Source: Edaphobacter paludis
Lineage (GTDB): Bacteria; Acidobacteriota; Terriglobia; Terriglobales; Acidobacteriaceae
Assembly: GCF_039993895.1 (NCBI RefSeq)
Contig: NZ_CP121194.1
Location: 3,410,001-3,474,000 of the forward strand
Direction of reading: 5' to 3'
DNA: 64,000 nt
Part shown: positions 1 through 9,175 of the stretch, in pieces
How the letters are laid out: each line of letters opens with the position of its first letter
How positions within the stretch are numbered: position 1 is the first letter of the stretch
The notes under the pieces: generated by a model
The model's database searches: none
Seen by the model: only the letters and a program-made list of their open reading frames with translations
What the model was told of the DNA's origin: nothing
Translations under genes and position numbers: made by a program

Positions 1-807
1 AGCCTTGTGATTTAGCAACTTCTCCACCGACGCCGCTCGATCACCCTTCTGCTGCCTGAGCAAATAAAGCACCAGCCCCGGATCGAGATCACCCGGCCTC
101 GTGCCCATCACCACTCCGCCCGTCGGCGTCAGCCCCATCGTCGTATCCACCGATCGGCCGCCGACCAACGCTGTCACACTGCATCCGCTGCCCAGGTGGG
201 CGATTACCATCCGTTGCGGCAGACGGATCTTCGCTTCCCCCATCTGCCGCACGATCGATTCGCAGCTCAACCCATGAAATCCATACCGCCGCACGCCCCG
301 CGCTCGGTACTCCATCGGAATCGCATAAGCCATGGCCGCCTCGGGCATCGTCTGATGAAACACAGTATCGAAGCAGGCGTAATGCGGTACCGCCGGAAAC
401 CGCGATCTCATCTCGCAGATCATCTCAATGGCCGAAGGATCATGCAGCGGAGCAAATGTCACCGCCTCTTCCAGATCCTGCATCACGTCATCATTAATCC
501 GCACATGTTCCTTCAGCTTTGGGCCCGGATGCACCACGCGGTATCCCACCGCATCCACGTCAGGCATTCCTGGGCCACGTACCGCGCCCACCACCACTTC
601 GATCGCCTCGGCCGCGTTGTCAGCCTTTACAGCCGAACTCCCCCCGCTCAGATCCCGCCCATTTACATCCTTGAATGTGAACGTGGTCTTCCCGCTGCCG
701 ATCCCACTTACCTCACCCTCGTACAGTGATACAGGTTCACGCGTGCCCGCCTCAAAGAGTGAAAACTTGATCGACGAAGACCCGCTATTAATCACCAGAA
801 TATGCAT
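1..807 (-). CDS. ackA: Acetate kinase (3' end cut by window edge)
   Basis: Interconverts acetate + ATP and acetyl phosphate + ADP in the cytoplasm. The reading frame opens at ATG 805-807 with the phosphate-binding signature MHILVINSGSSSIKFS and stays open for 269 codons to the window edge; the family is about 400 residues, so roughly a third is missing. Visible family blocks are RYGFHGLS, AHLGSGCSVTAL and TMGLTPTGGVVMGTRPGD. It lies about 50 bp downstream of the MscS gene on the same strand and may share its transcript. No phosphate acetyltransferase is in view. The family assignment is secure; substrate preference between acetate and propionate cannot be judged. Confidence 0.95.
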   Translation of the reverse strand, partial: MHILVINSGSSSIKFSLFEAGTREPVSLYEGEVSGIGSGKTTFTFKDVNGRDLSGGSSAVKADNAAEAIEVVVGAVRGPGMPDVDAVGYRVVHPGPKLKEHVRINDDVMQDLEEAVTFAPLHDPSAIEMICEMRSRFPAVPHYACFDTVFHQTMPEAAMAYAIPMEYRARGVRRYGFHGLSCESIVRQMGEAKIRLPQRMVIAHLGSGCSVTALVGGRSVDTTMGLTPTGGVVMGTRPGDLDPGLVLYLLRQQKGDRAASVEKLLNHKA

Positions 808-857
808 GGCACATCCTCTCCGGAGACTTCACCCTATCACTCGTCTTCTACGGCAGA

Positions 858-2672
858 TTAAACGGAAGCACTCTTTGCAGGTAAGGATTTGCCGTCCGTT
901 TTATGCATCAGGTCAATCACAAGTTGATACAGCCGGTTCCTCATCTCGAACCGGTCTCCTGCGCGGGTAACATAGCGCACCAGAATATCGATCCCCGCCC
1001 CAGCCGGGCGCATCTCCACTGAAGAAGCCGCCGAAAACAGGCTCAGGTCATGTTGCTTCGTCGCCCGTTGCCACTCCTGCTCCGCCTGCTTGCCACCCTC
1101 TTCGGTCTCCTTCAGCACCGCCTTGTGGATCTGATCGATCATCTTGAAGGTGTCTTCGCCCTGCGGCACATTCACGCTGATCTCGTCCCACATCCACTGC
1201 CCCGTGGTCGAAAAATTAAAGTACTGTCCCGAGATCGCGTACTTATTCATAAACGTCACTCGCCGCCCCGTCGGATGCCCCTTGTCCGTCCAGTTTCCCG
1301 TCTCCAGCAGTGCCGTCCGGAACACTCCGATCTCGATGACCTCGCCCGCCACACCATTGATCTCCACCCAGTCACCCAGGCGTATCCCGTTCTTCCCCAT
1401 CAGCGCAAACCAGCCGAAAAATGAGAGGATGAAGTCCTGAAACACTACCGTCAAACCGGCCGTGGCCAATCCCAGAATCGTCGGTGTATGACTCGGCGCG
1501 CCAAAGATGACCAGCAACACCAAGACCAGGGTCACGAACTGAATCGCCAGGTGCACAATCGTCCGCAGCGTATGCAGGTTGCGTTGCTCCATCTTCGACC
1601 TGTTCAGCATCATCCGCACCAGAGCGCCCATCAGCGCGGCGCACAGCAGCAGAAAAGAAATCAGCGCGAACGACTGCAAGAGCAAGTGAGTGACGATCCG
1701 GTGCTGCAACTGAACCTGTGCCAGCCACTGCTCATACACCTTGGAGAGCTGTTGCTGCGTCTGTAATCTGTCGTCAAGAATGGAATGCACCTGCGCAATC
1801 GCGTGCATCTGCCCCATCCGGGCCACCCGCCCTCTCACCGCCTCCTCGGCATCGGCCCCGCTCGCGCCGCTCCCACTGGCCGCAGCCTCTGCCGCACTCG
1901 CCTTCTTCTCAAGCTCCGCATGTTGTGCCGTCAGCGCCACCACATCCGCATCCGCCTCGGCCTTCGCCTGCGTAATCAGGTCCATCCGGTTCCGCTGATC
2001 GAACCACGACTTCGCCCTTCCATACAACGTCCCATATTTCTTTGCCGAAGCCACCGCAGTCGGCGCACTGCTATCCGCCTGCTCGTCGTACTTCTTCATC
2101 GACGCCTCACGCGCCGTCAACTCCTGCTGAATCGCTCCCCGCTGATCCCCGCTCATCCGCGCCAGATCGTCAGTGGCATCGCTCAGTTCATCATTGTCCA
2201 GCGTCAACTGCGCCTTCGCCACATCCAGATCGTCCGATTGCACCGTCCCATTCGGCGACTTCGACAGCGCCGCCGCCTCTTTCGTGAGACGGTCCACCGT
2301 TGCCTGATCTTCCTTCACCATCTCCTTCAGGCTCGCAACCTTCTGCGACAGCGACAGCGCATCCCCCTTCAGCACCGGCGTATCCAGCGCGGCCATCCGC
2401 AGCGCCATGGCGAACGCCTGATCGACCTCATGGTCCGCCAGCCGCTCTGCATCATGAGCCAGCCGCTTCTCCTCCACCGAAACCGCCATCGAAGCCAACG
2501 CCTGTGCCGTCTGCCATGGCCGCTGGTCCACCAACGTCTCCACCGAATCCCCACCGCCGCCCCGCAAAAACGGAAGATTCGCCATCGAGCCCCGCGTCAA
2601 ATAACTCGCCACCAGAAGCACCACCAGCACCGCCGCCGGCACCGCAATCAAAAGTCTCCGCATATCCTTCAT
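858..2672 (-). CDS. MscS-family mechanosensitive ion channel with long N-terminal extension
   Basis: 604 residues. Residues 5-23 form a signal anchor, followed by a long, Ala/Asp/Glu/Lys-rich, probably coiled-coil extracytoplasmic region (about 45-320). Three hydrophobic helices follow at about 330-352, 372-391 and 395-420, the last being the glycine/alanine-rich pore helix (GLATAGLTVVFQDFILSFFG). The MscS beta domain is marked by GIRLGDWVEINGVAGEVIEIG. Family knowledge says such channels relieve turgor on osmotic downshock; the coiled-coil extension resembles large MscK/MscM-like members rather than the 286-residue MscS. It is divergent from glmS across about 90 bp. The family is certain; the gating role is inferred. 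Confidence 0.9.
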   Translation of the reverse strand: MKDMRRLLIAVPAAVLVVLLVASYLTRGSMANLPFLRGGGGDSVETLVDQRPWQTAQALASMAVSVEEKRLAHDAERLADHEVDQAFAMALRMAALDTPVLKGDALSLSQKVASLKEMVKEDQATVDRLTKEAAALSKSPNGTVQSDDLDVAKAQLTLDNDELSDATDDLARMSGDQRGAIQQELTAREASMKKYDEQADSSAPTAVASAKKYGTLYGRAKSWFDQRNRMDLITQAKAEADADVVALTAQHAELEKKASAAEAAASGSGASGADAEEAVRGRVARMGQMHAIAQVHSILDDRLQTQQQLSKVYEQWLAQVQLQHRIVTHLLLQSFALISFLLLCAALMGALVRMMLNRSKMEQRNLHTLRTIVHLAIQFVTLVLVLLVIFGAPSHTPTILGLATAGLTVVFQDFILSFFGWFALMGKNGIRLGDWVEINGVAGEVIEIGVFRTALLETGNWTDKGHPTGRRVTFMNKYAISGQYFNFSTTGQWMWDEISVNVPQGEDTFKMIDQIHKAVLKETEEGGKQAEQEWQRATKQHDLSLFSAASSVEMRPAGAGIDILVRYVTRAGDRFEMRNRLYQLVIDLMHKTDGKSLPAKSASV

Positions 2673-2761
2673 CTTTCCACCCTATAACTTCCTCTGATCT
2701 CCCACAAAAGTCTTAGACCCCCTGCTGCCCAAAATCGTCCCGCTCCATCTACACTCAGTTC

Positions 2762-4630
2762 ATGTGTGGAATTGTTGGTTACATCGGTCCCCAGCCCGTC
2801 GTCCCCGTCATCATTGAAGGCCTTCGCCGTCTCGAATACCGCGGATATGACTCCGCCGGCATCGCCGTAGCGGGCAATTCCAGCGGCCTCGAACTTCGCC
2901 GCGCGCCCGGCAAGCTCCGCAATCTCGAAGCCGTCATCGCCGATTCGCCTATCCACGGCACCTTCGGCATCGGCCACACCCGCTGGGCCACGCACGGCCG
3001 CCCGACGGAAGAAAACGCGCACCCCCACCGCGACTGCACCAAAACCCTCGTCGTCGTCCACAACGGCATCGTTGAGAACTATCTTGCCCTCAAAAAGCAG
3101 CTCACCGCCGCCGGACACACCTTCGTCACCGAGACTGACACCGAGATCATCGCCCACTTGATCGAAGAAGAGATCAAGCAGGCCCCCGGCATCGTCCTCG
3201 AAGAGGCCGTCCGCCGCACCGTTCATCGCCTAACCGGAGCCTTCGCCATCGGCGTCCTCTCCGCGAACGAGCCCAACAAGCTCGTCGCCGCCCGCATGGG
3301 CCCGCCCGCCGTCATCGGCATCGGCGACGGCGAATTCTTCCTCGCCTCCGACGTCCCCGGCATCCTCCACCACACTCGCAACATCCACTTCCTGCAGGAT
3401 GGAGAACTAGCCGTCCTCACCACCTCCGGCGTGACCCTCACTGACTTCGAAGCCAAGCCCCTTCCCCTCAAGGTCCAGCGCATCACCTGGGACCCTATCA
3501 TGGCCGAGAAGGCTGGCTACAAACACTTCATGCTCAAGGAGATCAACGAGCAGCCCCGCGCCATCCGCGACACCACCCTCGGCCGCGTCTCCTTCGATAC
3601 CGGCAAAGTCTTTCTCAACGAGATGCAGATCACCGACGAGGATTTCCGCACCGCCAGCCAGATCACCATCGCCGCCTGCGGCACCAGCTGGCACTCCGGA
3701 CTCGCCGGAAAGTTCATGATCGAGCGCCTGGCTAGACTCCCGGTAGATGTCGACTACGCCAGCGAGTACCGCTACCGCGACCCCATCGCCGACCCCCACG
3801 CCATCGGCCTGCTCATCACCCAGTCCGGCGAAACCGCCGACACGATCGCCGCACAGCGCGAGCTCATCTCTAAGGGCAGCAAAACCCTCGCCATCTGCAA
3901 CGTCGTCGGAGCAGCCGTCACCCGCGAAGCCCAGGGGACGATTACGACGAACGCGGGTCCAGAGATCGGCGTCGCCTCCACCAAGGCCTTCACCGCCCAG
4001 CTCACCGCCCTCTTCATCCTCGCGCTGCACCTCGCGCAGGTCCGCGGAACCATCACCGACGCCGAGTCCCTCCACCTCGTCGACGAGCTATCTAAAATCC
4101 CCTCCAAGGTCGAAGACATCCTCCGCTCGGTAGACGATCAGTGCTTCCAGCTCGCCAAGGTCTTCCACACTGCCAACGATTTCCTCTTCCTCGGCCGCGG
4201 CATCCACTATCCCATCGCCCTCGAAGGCGCGCTCAAGCTCAAGGAGATCTCCTACATCCACGCCGAAGGCTACCCCGCCGGCGAGATGAAGCACGGCCCC
4301 AACGCCCTGATCGACGAGACCCTCCCCGTAGTCTGCATCGCCACTAAGGACCCCGATGACCCATCGAGCGTCCTGAAGTACGAAAAAACCCTGAGCAACA
4401 TTCAGGAAGTCACAGCCCGCAGCGGCCGCGTCATAGCGATCGCGATCGAAGGCGACGAAGAGATCAAGCACCTGGTAGAACACACCATCCACATCCCCCA
4501 GGCACCCGAACTCCTCCTACCCATCCTCGAAGTAGTCCCGCTACAACTCCTCGCCTACCACATCGCAGTAAGACGAGGCTGCGACGTAGACCAACCCAGA
4601 AACCTGGCGAAGTCAGTAACGGTTGAGTAG
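2762..4630 (+). CDS. glmS: Glutamine--fructose-6-phosphate aminotransferase (isomerizing)
   Basis: First committed step of UDP-GlcNAc synthesis: fructose-6-phosphate + glutamine to glucosamine-6-phosphate + glutamate, in the cytoplasm. Full length at 622 residues. The N-terminal nucleophile cysteine sits directly after Met ([11 protein letters not shown]), followed by the glutaminase blocks [14 protein letters not shown] and [11 protein letters not shown]. Two SIS sugar-isomerase domains occupy roughly residues 300-620 ([43 protein letters not shown] split over two motifs). The C-terminus [11 protein letters not shown] is the usual ending. No glmS ribozyme can be present, since the 5' intergenic space is only 89 bp. 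Confidence 0.98.
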   Translation: MCGIVGYIGPQPVVPVIIEGLRRLEYRGYDSAGIAVAGNSSGLELRRAPGKLRNLEAVIADSPIHGTFGIGHTRWATHGRPTEENAHPHRDCTKTLVVVHNGIVENYLALKKQLTAAGHTFVTETDTEIIAHLIEEEIKQAPGIVLEEAVRRTVHRLTGAFAIGVLSANEPNKLVAARMGPPAVIGIGDGEFFLASDVPGILHHTRNIHFLQDGELAVLTTSGVTLTDFEAKPLPLKVQRITWDPIMAEKAGYKHFMLKEINEQPRAIRDTTLGRVSFDTGKVFLNEMQITDEDFRTASQITIAACGTSWHSGLAGKFMIERLARLPVDVDYASEYRYRDPIADPHAIGLLITQSGETADTIAAQRELISKGSKTLAICNVVGAAVTREAQGTITTNAGPEIGVASTKAFTAQLTALFILALHLAQVRGTITDAESLHLVDELSKIPSKVEDILRSVDDQCFQLAKVFHTANDFLFLGRGIHYPIALEGALKLKEISYIHAEGYPAGEMKHGPNALIDETLPVVCIATKDPDDPSSVLKYEKTLSNIQEVTARSGRVIAIAIEGDEEIKHLVEHTIHIPQAPELLLPILEVVPLQLLAYHIAVRRGCDVDQPRNLAKSVTVE

Positions 4631-5041
4631 CTTAAATCCCACCCTGCGCAAACCGTGGAATGACAATTGTTGTGGATTTTTTGCTGCTGTAAGTCATTGA
4701 AATAACGTGCACGGTTCAGAATTGACAAAAAAATCCGAATTATGGATATTTTTGACAATTTCCTCACCCCTCGGGTTTGTTTGCGATGCAGTGCGTCGGC
4801 TACCGGTGAAGCGACGCCCAGGTGGAGGCGAAGTTTTCTGCCTACTGAAATAATAGATTTGCCTACTGTACAAATATTCCGCCTGGTAGTGACGGACAAC
4901 AGTTCCATGAACTGACGCTTTGACCCCGGCTAGCAGCCCAAATAATTAAGATGGAGGTCGGCTAATGAGATGGTCCGCCGCTTGCTTCTCATTCCCAGCA
5001 GGTGATCGTTGAGAGCAAGCTGTGCCAGGAGGATCATCGCT
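4631..5041. other. Gene-free stretch carrying the 5' flank of the IS110 element
   Basis: No coding sequence is recognised between glmS and the transposase. The stretch is locally AT-rich around 4680-4760 and contains two TTGACA boxes (4722-4727 and 4752-4757); the first is followed after 17 nt by GATATT (4745-4750), a possible weak promoter reading toward the transposase. IS110-family elements lack classical terminal inverted repeats, and their non-coding ends can encode a bridge RNA, so the exact left end cannot be set from one copy. Confidence 0.4.
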
Positions 5042-6066
5042 ATGCAGATACATTCGATTGGCATCGACCTGGGCAAAACGGCCTTTCACTTGGTGGCGTT
5101 GGGAGCAGCAGGCAAGGTGCTGTTGAAGAAGAAGTTTACTCAGAAGCAGTTGCTCGCTTACACCGCCAACCTGCAGACTTCACTGATCGGCCTGGAAGCT
5201 TGCTCGGGCACTCACTTTCTCGGCCGGGCACTGTGCAAGCAGGGCCATGAGGTGCGGCTGATCGCAGCCCAGTTCGTGAAGCCTTTTGTGAAGTCGAACA
5301 AGAACGACTTCATCGATGCCGAGGCGATTGCTGAAGCCGTTGAGCGCAAGAACATGCGTTTCGTCCCAATCAAGACCGATGACCAGTTGGACCTGCAAGC
5401 GATTCATCGCGTTCGCGACCGGCTCGTGTCCCGGCGTACAGCCGTGATCAACCAGATCCGTGCATTTCTGCTAGAACGCGGCCTGGTATTCGCGAAGAGG
5501 CCAGCCCAACTCAAGGCCGCGATGGCAGACGTCCTGGAGAACGCAGAAGCGGATCTCACCCCCATGATCCGCAACCTCATCAACGTCTGTGGGACGAGTA
5601 GAAGATCGTCGATCGGCAGATCGAGGAGCTTGGCGATAAGTTGGAACGGATCTCCGCTGCGGATGCCGGCTGCCCGCGTATCCGGAAGATCCCAGGCATC
5701 GGACCGGTTGTCGCTACTGCGATCGTTGCGGCGATCGGCAACGGCGCCGCTTTCCGTAAGGGCCGGGAATTTGCTGCATGGCTCGGCATCGTGCCACGGC
5801 AGTACTCAACCGGAGGCAACGCCAAGCTGCTGGGTATCAGCAAGCGCGGTAACGTGTACCTCCGCAAGATACTCATTCCTGGCGCCCGAGCAGCCGTGTT
5901 GCGGATGAAGCGCGATAGAGCACCCATCGGTGCGCGGCTCGATCGGCTGGATGCCAGGGCTCACAAAAACATCGTCATCGTGGCCATGGCGAACAAGCTT
6001 GCTCGGATCGCCTGGGCGGTGCTGTCGAGCGGCAACGAATACAGGCGAGCAGCTGTGCCAGCATAA
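5042..6066 (+). pseudogene. IS110-family transposase, inactivated by a frameshift plus a nonsense codon
   Basis: Starts at ATG 5042, preceded by a clean AGGAGG at 5027-5032. The N-terminal DEDD/RuvC-like part is clear (HSIGIDLGKTAFHLVALG; later KSNKNDFIDAEAIAEA), as is the C-terminal Tnp part (IPGIGPVVATAIVAAIGN, FAAWLGIVPRQYSTGG, LLGISKRGNVYLRK). The two parts are in different frames. At about 5585-5590 one base appears to be missing (aacgtc-tgtggg where the family would read ctg tgg gac gag), and in the restored frame a TAG at 5599-5601 follows LWDE where Trp is expected. Two independent lesions mean no intact transposase can be made. The family is certain; the exact site of the missing base is inferred. 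Confidence 0.88.
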
Positions 6067-6829
6067 CGGGCGCGGAAAAGACGCCTTCGACTTGGAAGCG
6101 CTAGCGCTCCCACTTTCCCGCACCACGACGACGAACAAGCTCTCCACCGAAGTCTGCACAGGGTCAGTAAGGACGAAAGAACAGTCACTCTGGGACTGTC
6201 GATGAGTGCATCGGCGATTTGGCATCAACCCAGATGGATCAGTGACGGGAAGGGTGTTTATGGGGAGGAATCCTCCAAAGTGAGCGCAACGCGCGCTCGA
6301 TGTGCCCTGAAAAAATTGTGGCCTCACGCCAAATCGCATGAGCGGAGTTCCAGGATGCCGGCGATGGTGAGAAATTCACATTGGGCGATACACAACCCGT
6401 TGCAATCACGGCGGACCATGCAATTTCGCGAGAAAAGTAGATTGGGGCGGGAACACTCAAATAGCGGCCGTGATCGGGCTCGAAGGTGGGCTCCCTCTTC
6501 TTTTGCGAAATTCTATTGATGAATCCGCCGTCTCATCAGGTATACAAGTCCCAAACTTATTCCGGGTCCCGCTTTCCGGACGGCGGCTGCAGAGCGTACT
6601 CAAGGTGAATCCACTATCAGGTCTACGGCATCGTAACTATAGCGGTGCCTGGTCGCCTTTGTGCGTCCTCGAGACTGCAGGCGCCTACTACCCAGAGGCC
6701 TGCGCCTCATCATCCATCCCGGTTGACGTTATGGGGTGGACCACTCGCCAAGCGGGTGCTCGATTAATGTTGAGCATTCCCTGGCCATCAACAATTGGCG
6801 CACCAGCTATCGAAGATAGCTATAGGAGT
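6067..6829. other. Gene-free stretch: 3' flank of the IS110 element and remnant DNA
   Basis: No supported gene. Just after the transposase there is a 12-bp perfect palindrome AGCGCTAGCGCT (6097-6108) and a hairpin ACAGTC/GACTGT (6181-6186 and 6194-6199), which could belong to the structured non-coding right end of the element. Short open frames on both strands here share no recognisable motifs. The right boundary of the element was not found. Confidence 0.4.
6805..6821. promoter_or_regulatory. Perfect inverted repeat next to the ribosome binding site of the SDR gene
   Basis: Arms AGCTATC and GATAGCT (7 bp) are separated by GAA. The repeat ends three bases before the Shine-Dalgarno AGGAG (6824-6828) of the SDR gene starting at 6834. 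It could be an operator or an mRNA hairpin next to the RBS; the sequence alone does not decide. Confidence 0.4.
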
Positions 6830-6833
6830 ATGA

Positions 6834-7628
6834 ATGGAAAGCTTCAAGGGAAAAAGAGTTCTGATCACGGGCGGTTCCATCGGCATAGGGCAGGCCATCG
6901 TTACCCGGTTGGTCAAGGGCGGCGCGCATGTCGTGAATCTCTCTCGTTCGAAGGGAGACTGGACCAATTTGTCGAGCGAGCAAGGCTCGGTTGAAACCCT
7001 GACATGTGATATCGGGGATAGCAAGGCCGTGTTGGACGCCCTGGAGCAACTGAAACAACGGCAGGACTCCGTCGATATTCTAATCAATAACGCTGGAATC
7101 GCTCTTGGCGCGCCGAAGGTTTTCTGGGAGCAACCGCTTGAAGATATCCACCGGGTCATCGCAACGAACGTTCTCGGCCTGGTCAATGTGACGCATGCCG
7201 CGATGAAGCTCTTCCTTGGGCCTGCGGCAAAAGGAACGATCCTCAATATTTCTTCCATCACTGGCCTCGAAGTTCCGATCAAGGGCATGGGCGAAGTAAG
7301 CTACCATGCCTCCAAAGCTTTCATGGAAGGCTTCACCAACACACTTCGTCATGAAGCCATCGGTACGGATATACGGGTCCTGACGTTGCGGCCCGGCTTC
7401 GTACGGACAAATTTTCATTTTGATCGAATGGGCAAGGATCAGGAGAAATTTGAAGGCGTCTTCGAGGGGCTGGAACCACTCTCATCTGAGGATGTTGCCG
7501 ACGCGGCCATCTGGGTTCTCTCACAACCAGAGAGGATCAGCATTAAGGCACTCGACATTGTCCCGACTCCGCAACGCAGCCTGACGCAAAACGATCGAGA
7601 GTGGAATTCGCGGCATCAACCGCATTAG
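6834..7628 (+). CDS. SDR-family NAD(P)-dependent oxidoreductase
   Basis: 264 residues with a classical Rossmann short-chain dehydrogenase fold. The cofactor motif is TGGSIGIG near residue 11, the structural motif is INNAGIAL near 84, and the catalytic YHASK lies near 157 with Ser in ISSITG upstream. The start ATG 6834 has AGGAG at 6824-6828; a second ATG four bases upstream is out of frame. A conserved PGFVRTNF block follows the active site. The substrate is unknown. It is the first intact gene after the IS110 element and opens an accessory cluster of redox enzymes. Confidence 0.88.
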   Translation: MESFKGKRVLITGGSIGIGQAIVTRLVKGGAHVVNLSRSKGDWTNLSSEQGSVETLTCDIGDSKAVLDALEQLKQRQDSVDILINNAGIALGAPKVFWEQPLEDIHRVIATNVLGLVNVTHAAMKLFLGPAAKGTILNISSITGLEVPIKGMGEVSYHASKAFMEGFTNTLRHEAIGTDIRVLTLRPGFVRTNFHFDRMGKDQEKFEGVFEGLEPLSSEDVADAAIWVLSQPERISIKALDIVPTPQRSLTQNDREWNSRHQPH

Positions 7629-7882
7629 ACAATGCGGATTCCTAGCAGTGATCTGATACGCAAACGGGTCTCGTAATGCCGGATGCTACCTCGAAAAGCA
7701 TAGGCCCAAGGAAAATGAGTTGCCCACGTTGGGCCGACCGGTGCTGGCTGTGCCGCGCTGCAGCGCGGGAGCCAGGTCTCGAGAATCCTGCTTGGGCCAC
7801 ACTGCCGCGCGTACACCCACTGGCTGGGCAAATACTCCATAGACAGACTGGAAGACCTCATGAAGAACTTGTATCGAATTGA

Positions 7883-8596
7883 TTGTTGTTGGCTTGTATG
7901 GTGACCGCGAGGGTTGCCTTCGCGCAGACGTCGACTCCGCGCGTTCTCATTCTGGTGACGAGCGCCGATCGGTTTCCCGATGGAAGGCAAACTGGCGCCT
8001 GGCTTGAGGAGTTCGCCACGCCTTATAACGCTCTTGTACATGCAGGCGCGAAAGTTATGGTGACGAGCCCGAAGGGCGGATCGAGTCCGATCGATCCGCA
8101 CAGTATCGGAACACTGGAGCAAGAAGCCGCTTGGAAGGACGCGAGACAGCCACTTTCTTCGACCGTGCCTCTCGCGTCAATCCATCCGGCGGACTACGAT
8201 GCCATCTTCATTCCGGGTGGCCATGGCCCGCTCTTCGACCTGGCCACGGATCCGGCCGTCGCAGTGACGATCGCGGCCTTTGCTCGCTCGGGTAAGCCTG
8301 TAGCGTCGGTCTGCCACGGTCCTGCCGCTCTTGTCGGCGTGACGTCGGCCGATGGCAAGCCGTTCGTCAGCGGTAAGCGGATCACCGCATTCAGCGACTC
8401 GGAGGAGAAGGCTGTGGGGCTTTCCGCCGCGGTGCCATTTTCGGTGCAGCAGAAGCTGATCGCGCTTGGTGGCAAATACTCCCAAGGCCCTGACTTCAAA
8501 TCGTATGCTGTCGTGGACGGCACGCTCATCACGGGGCAAAATCCCGCATCGAGCGAACGAGTCGCAGAGCTTCTGCTGCAGATGTTAAGGAGATAG
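7883..8596 (+). CDS. DJ-1/PfpI family (type 1 glutamine amidotransferase-like) protein, 5' end probably frameshifted
   Basis: DJ-1/PfpI fold of the Hsp31/YhbO kind. Blocks seen are RVLILVTSA, the Glu-containing region, DYDAIFIPGGHGP and the nucleophile elbow VCHGPAAL. The open frame begins at TTG 7883 immediately after a TGA, giving LLLACMVTARVAFAQ, the hydrophobic core and cleavage site of a signal peptide without its start. In another frame ATG 7860 encodes MKNLYRI after a GGAAG box; joining the two with a 1-base shift would give a normal exported protein. Either translation starts at TTG 7883 or ATG 7895, or the gene is a recent pseudogene. Members act as glyoxalases, chaperones or hydrolases; function is unassigned. 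Confidence 0.75.
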   Translation: MLLACMVTARVAFAQTSTPRVLILVTSADRFPDGRQTGAWLEEFATPYNALVHAGAKVMVTSPKGGSSPIDPHSIGTLEQEAAWKDARQPLSSTVPLASIHPADYDAIFIPGGHGPLFDLATDPAVAVTIAAFARSGKPVASVCHGPAALVGVTSADGKPFVSGKRITAFSDSEEKAVGLSAAVPFSVQQKLIALGGKYSQGPDFKSYAVVDGTLITGQNPASSERVAELLLQMLRR

Positions 8597-8895
8597 TGCA
8601 ATCGCTCTCAATCCAGTGGACTGGAAGGTGCTTTCGGGGCAGTTGCCCGGATGGAAGCCTGGGCATACTCCCGGAGTCGATGCGGCAGGCGTCGTTGTGG
8701 CTGCCGGTGAAGAGGCCTCGATTGCGGTCGGCACGCGAGTGGCTTATCACTGCGATCTGCAGCGTCCAGGCAGCTTCGCCGCACACACTGTCGTCGACTA
8801 ACGCGCATTGATCCGCATTCCATCCGAAGTCGGCTTTGCGGTTGCAGCGACCGTTCCGTGTCCAGGCATCACTTCGTGGCAGGCGCTCGATAAGC
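8597..8895 (+). pseudogene. Remnant of a zinc-type/quinone oxidoreductase (MDR family)
   Basis: Translation right after the preceding stop reads ALNPVDWKVLSGQLPGW, then HTPGVDAAGVVVAAGE and GTRVAYHCDLQRPGSFA, typical of the N-terminal GroES-like domain of quinone reductase-like MDR proteins. The frame is interrupted by TAA at 8801-8803 (VVD-stop-RALIRIPSEVG, probably a former Gln codon) and then continues through ATVPCPGITSWQALDKH. Similarity ends abruptly near 8895, where a remnant on the other strand begins. Both the start codon and the whole nucleotide-binding half are missing. Confidence 0.7.
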
Positions 8896-9129
8896 ATAGA
8901 TGTTGCCGTAGCCGTAGGTGCGTCCCATCGCCAGCGTCTGGTCGAACCAGCCCTTGAGGATGGCAGGCAAACCGAACCACCACAGCGGAAACTGGAGAAT
9001 CATCAGGTCGCAGGCTTCGATCTTTCGCATCTCGGCTTCCAATTCAGGACTGAAGCTGTTGTGTTCGGTCGCGAATGGTAGGCGCTTACTGATCGAGATC
9101 CCGTCCAACGAGAGAGGGGCCGTCGTCAC
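8869..9129 (-). pseudogene. Remnant of an NAD(P)H:quinone oxidoreductase (flavodoxin-2 fold)
   Basis: The 86-residue open segment contains the FMN-binding signature ACDLMILQFPLWWFGLPAI followed by LKGWFDQTLAMGRTYG, diagnostic of the MdaB/KefF-like flavodoxin_2 family. Intact members are about 200-250 residues. Here the N-terminal Rossmann strand and the C-terminal third are absent, and the segment terminates shortly after crossing into the MDR remnant. It is an internal fragment left by rearrangement. Confidence 0.7.
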
Positions 9130-9175
9130 GACACCTGATGTTCAAGGCGCTGAATGAACTGTCTGTCTCTCCGGG

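Noticed and set aside
1785..2687. 300-codon Arg/His-rich open frame on the plus strand
   Set aside because: Lies entirely antisense to the MscS-family gene; the composition is that expected from reading GC-rich codons backwards, and no domain is visible.
2673..2761. Possible glmS ribozyme or riboswitch upstream of glmS
   Set aside because: The gap is only 89 bp and shows no ribozyme core; the ribozyme is largely confined to Firmicutes.
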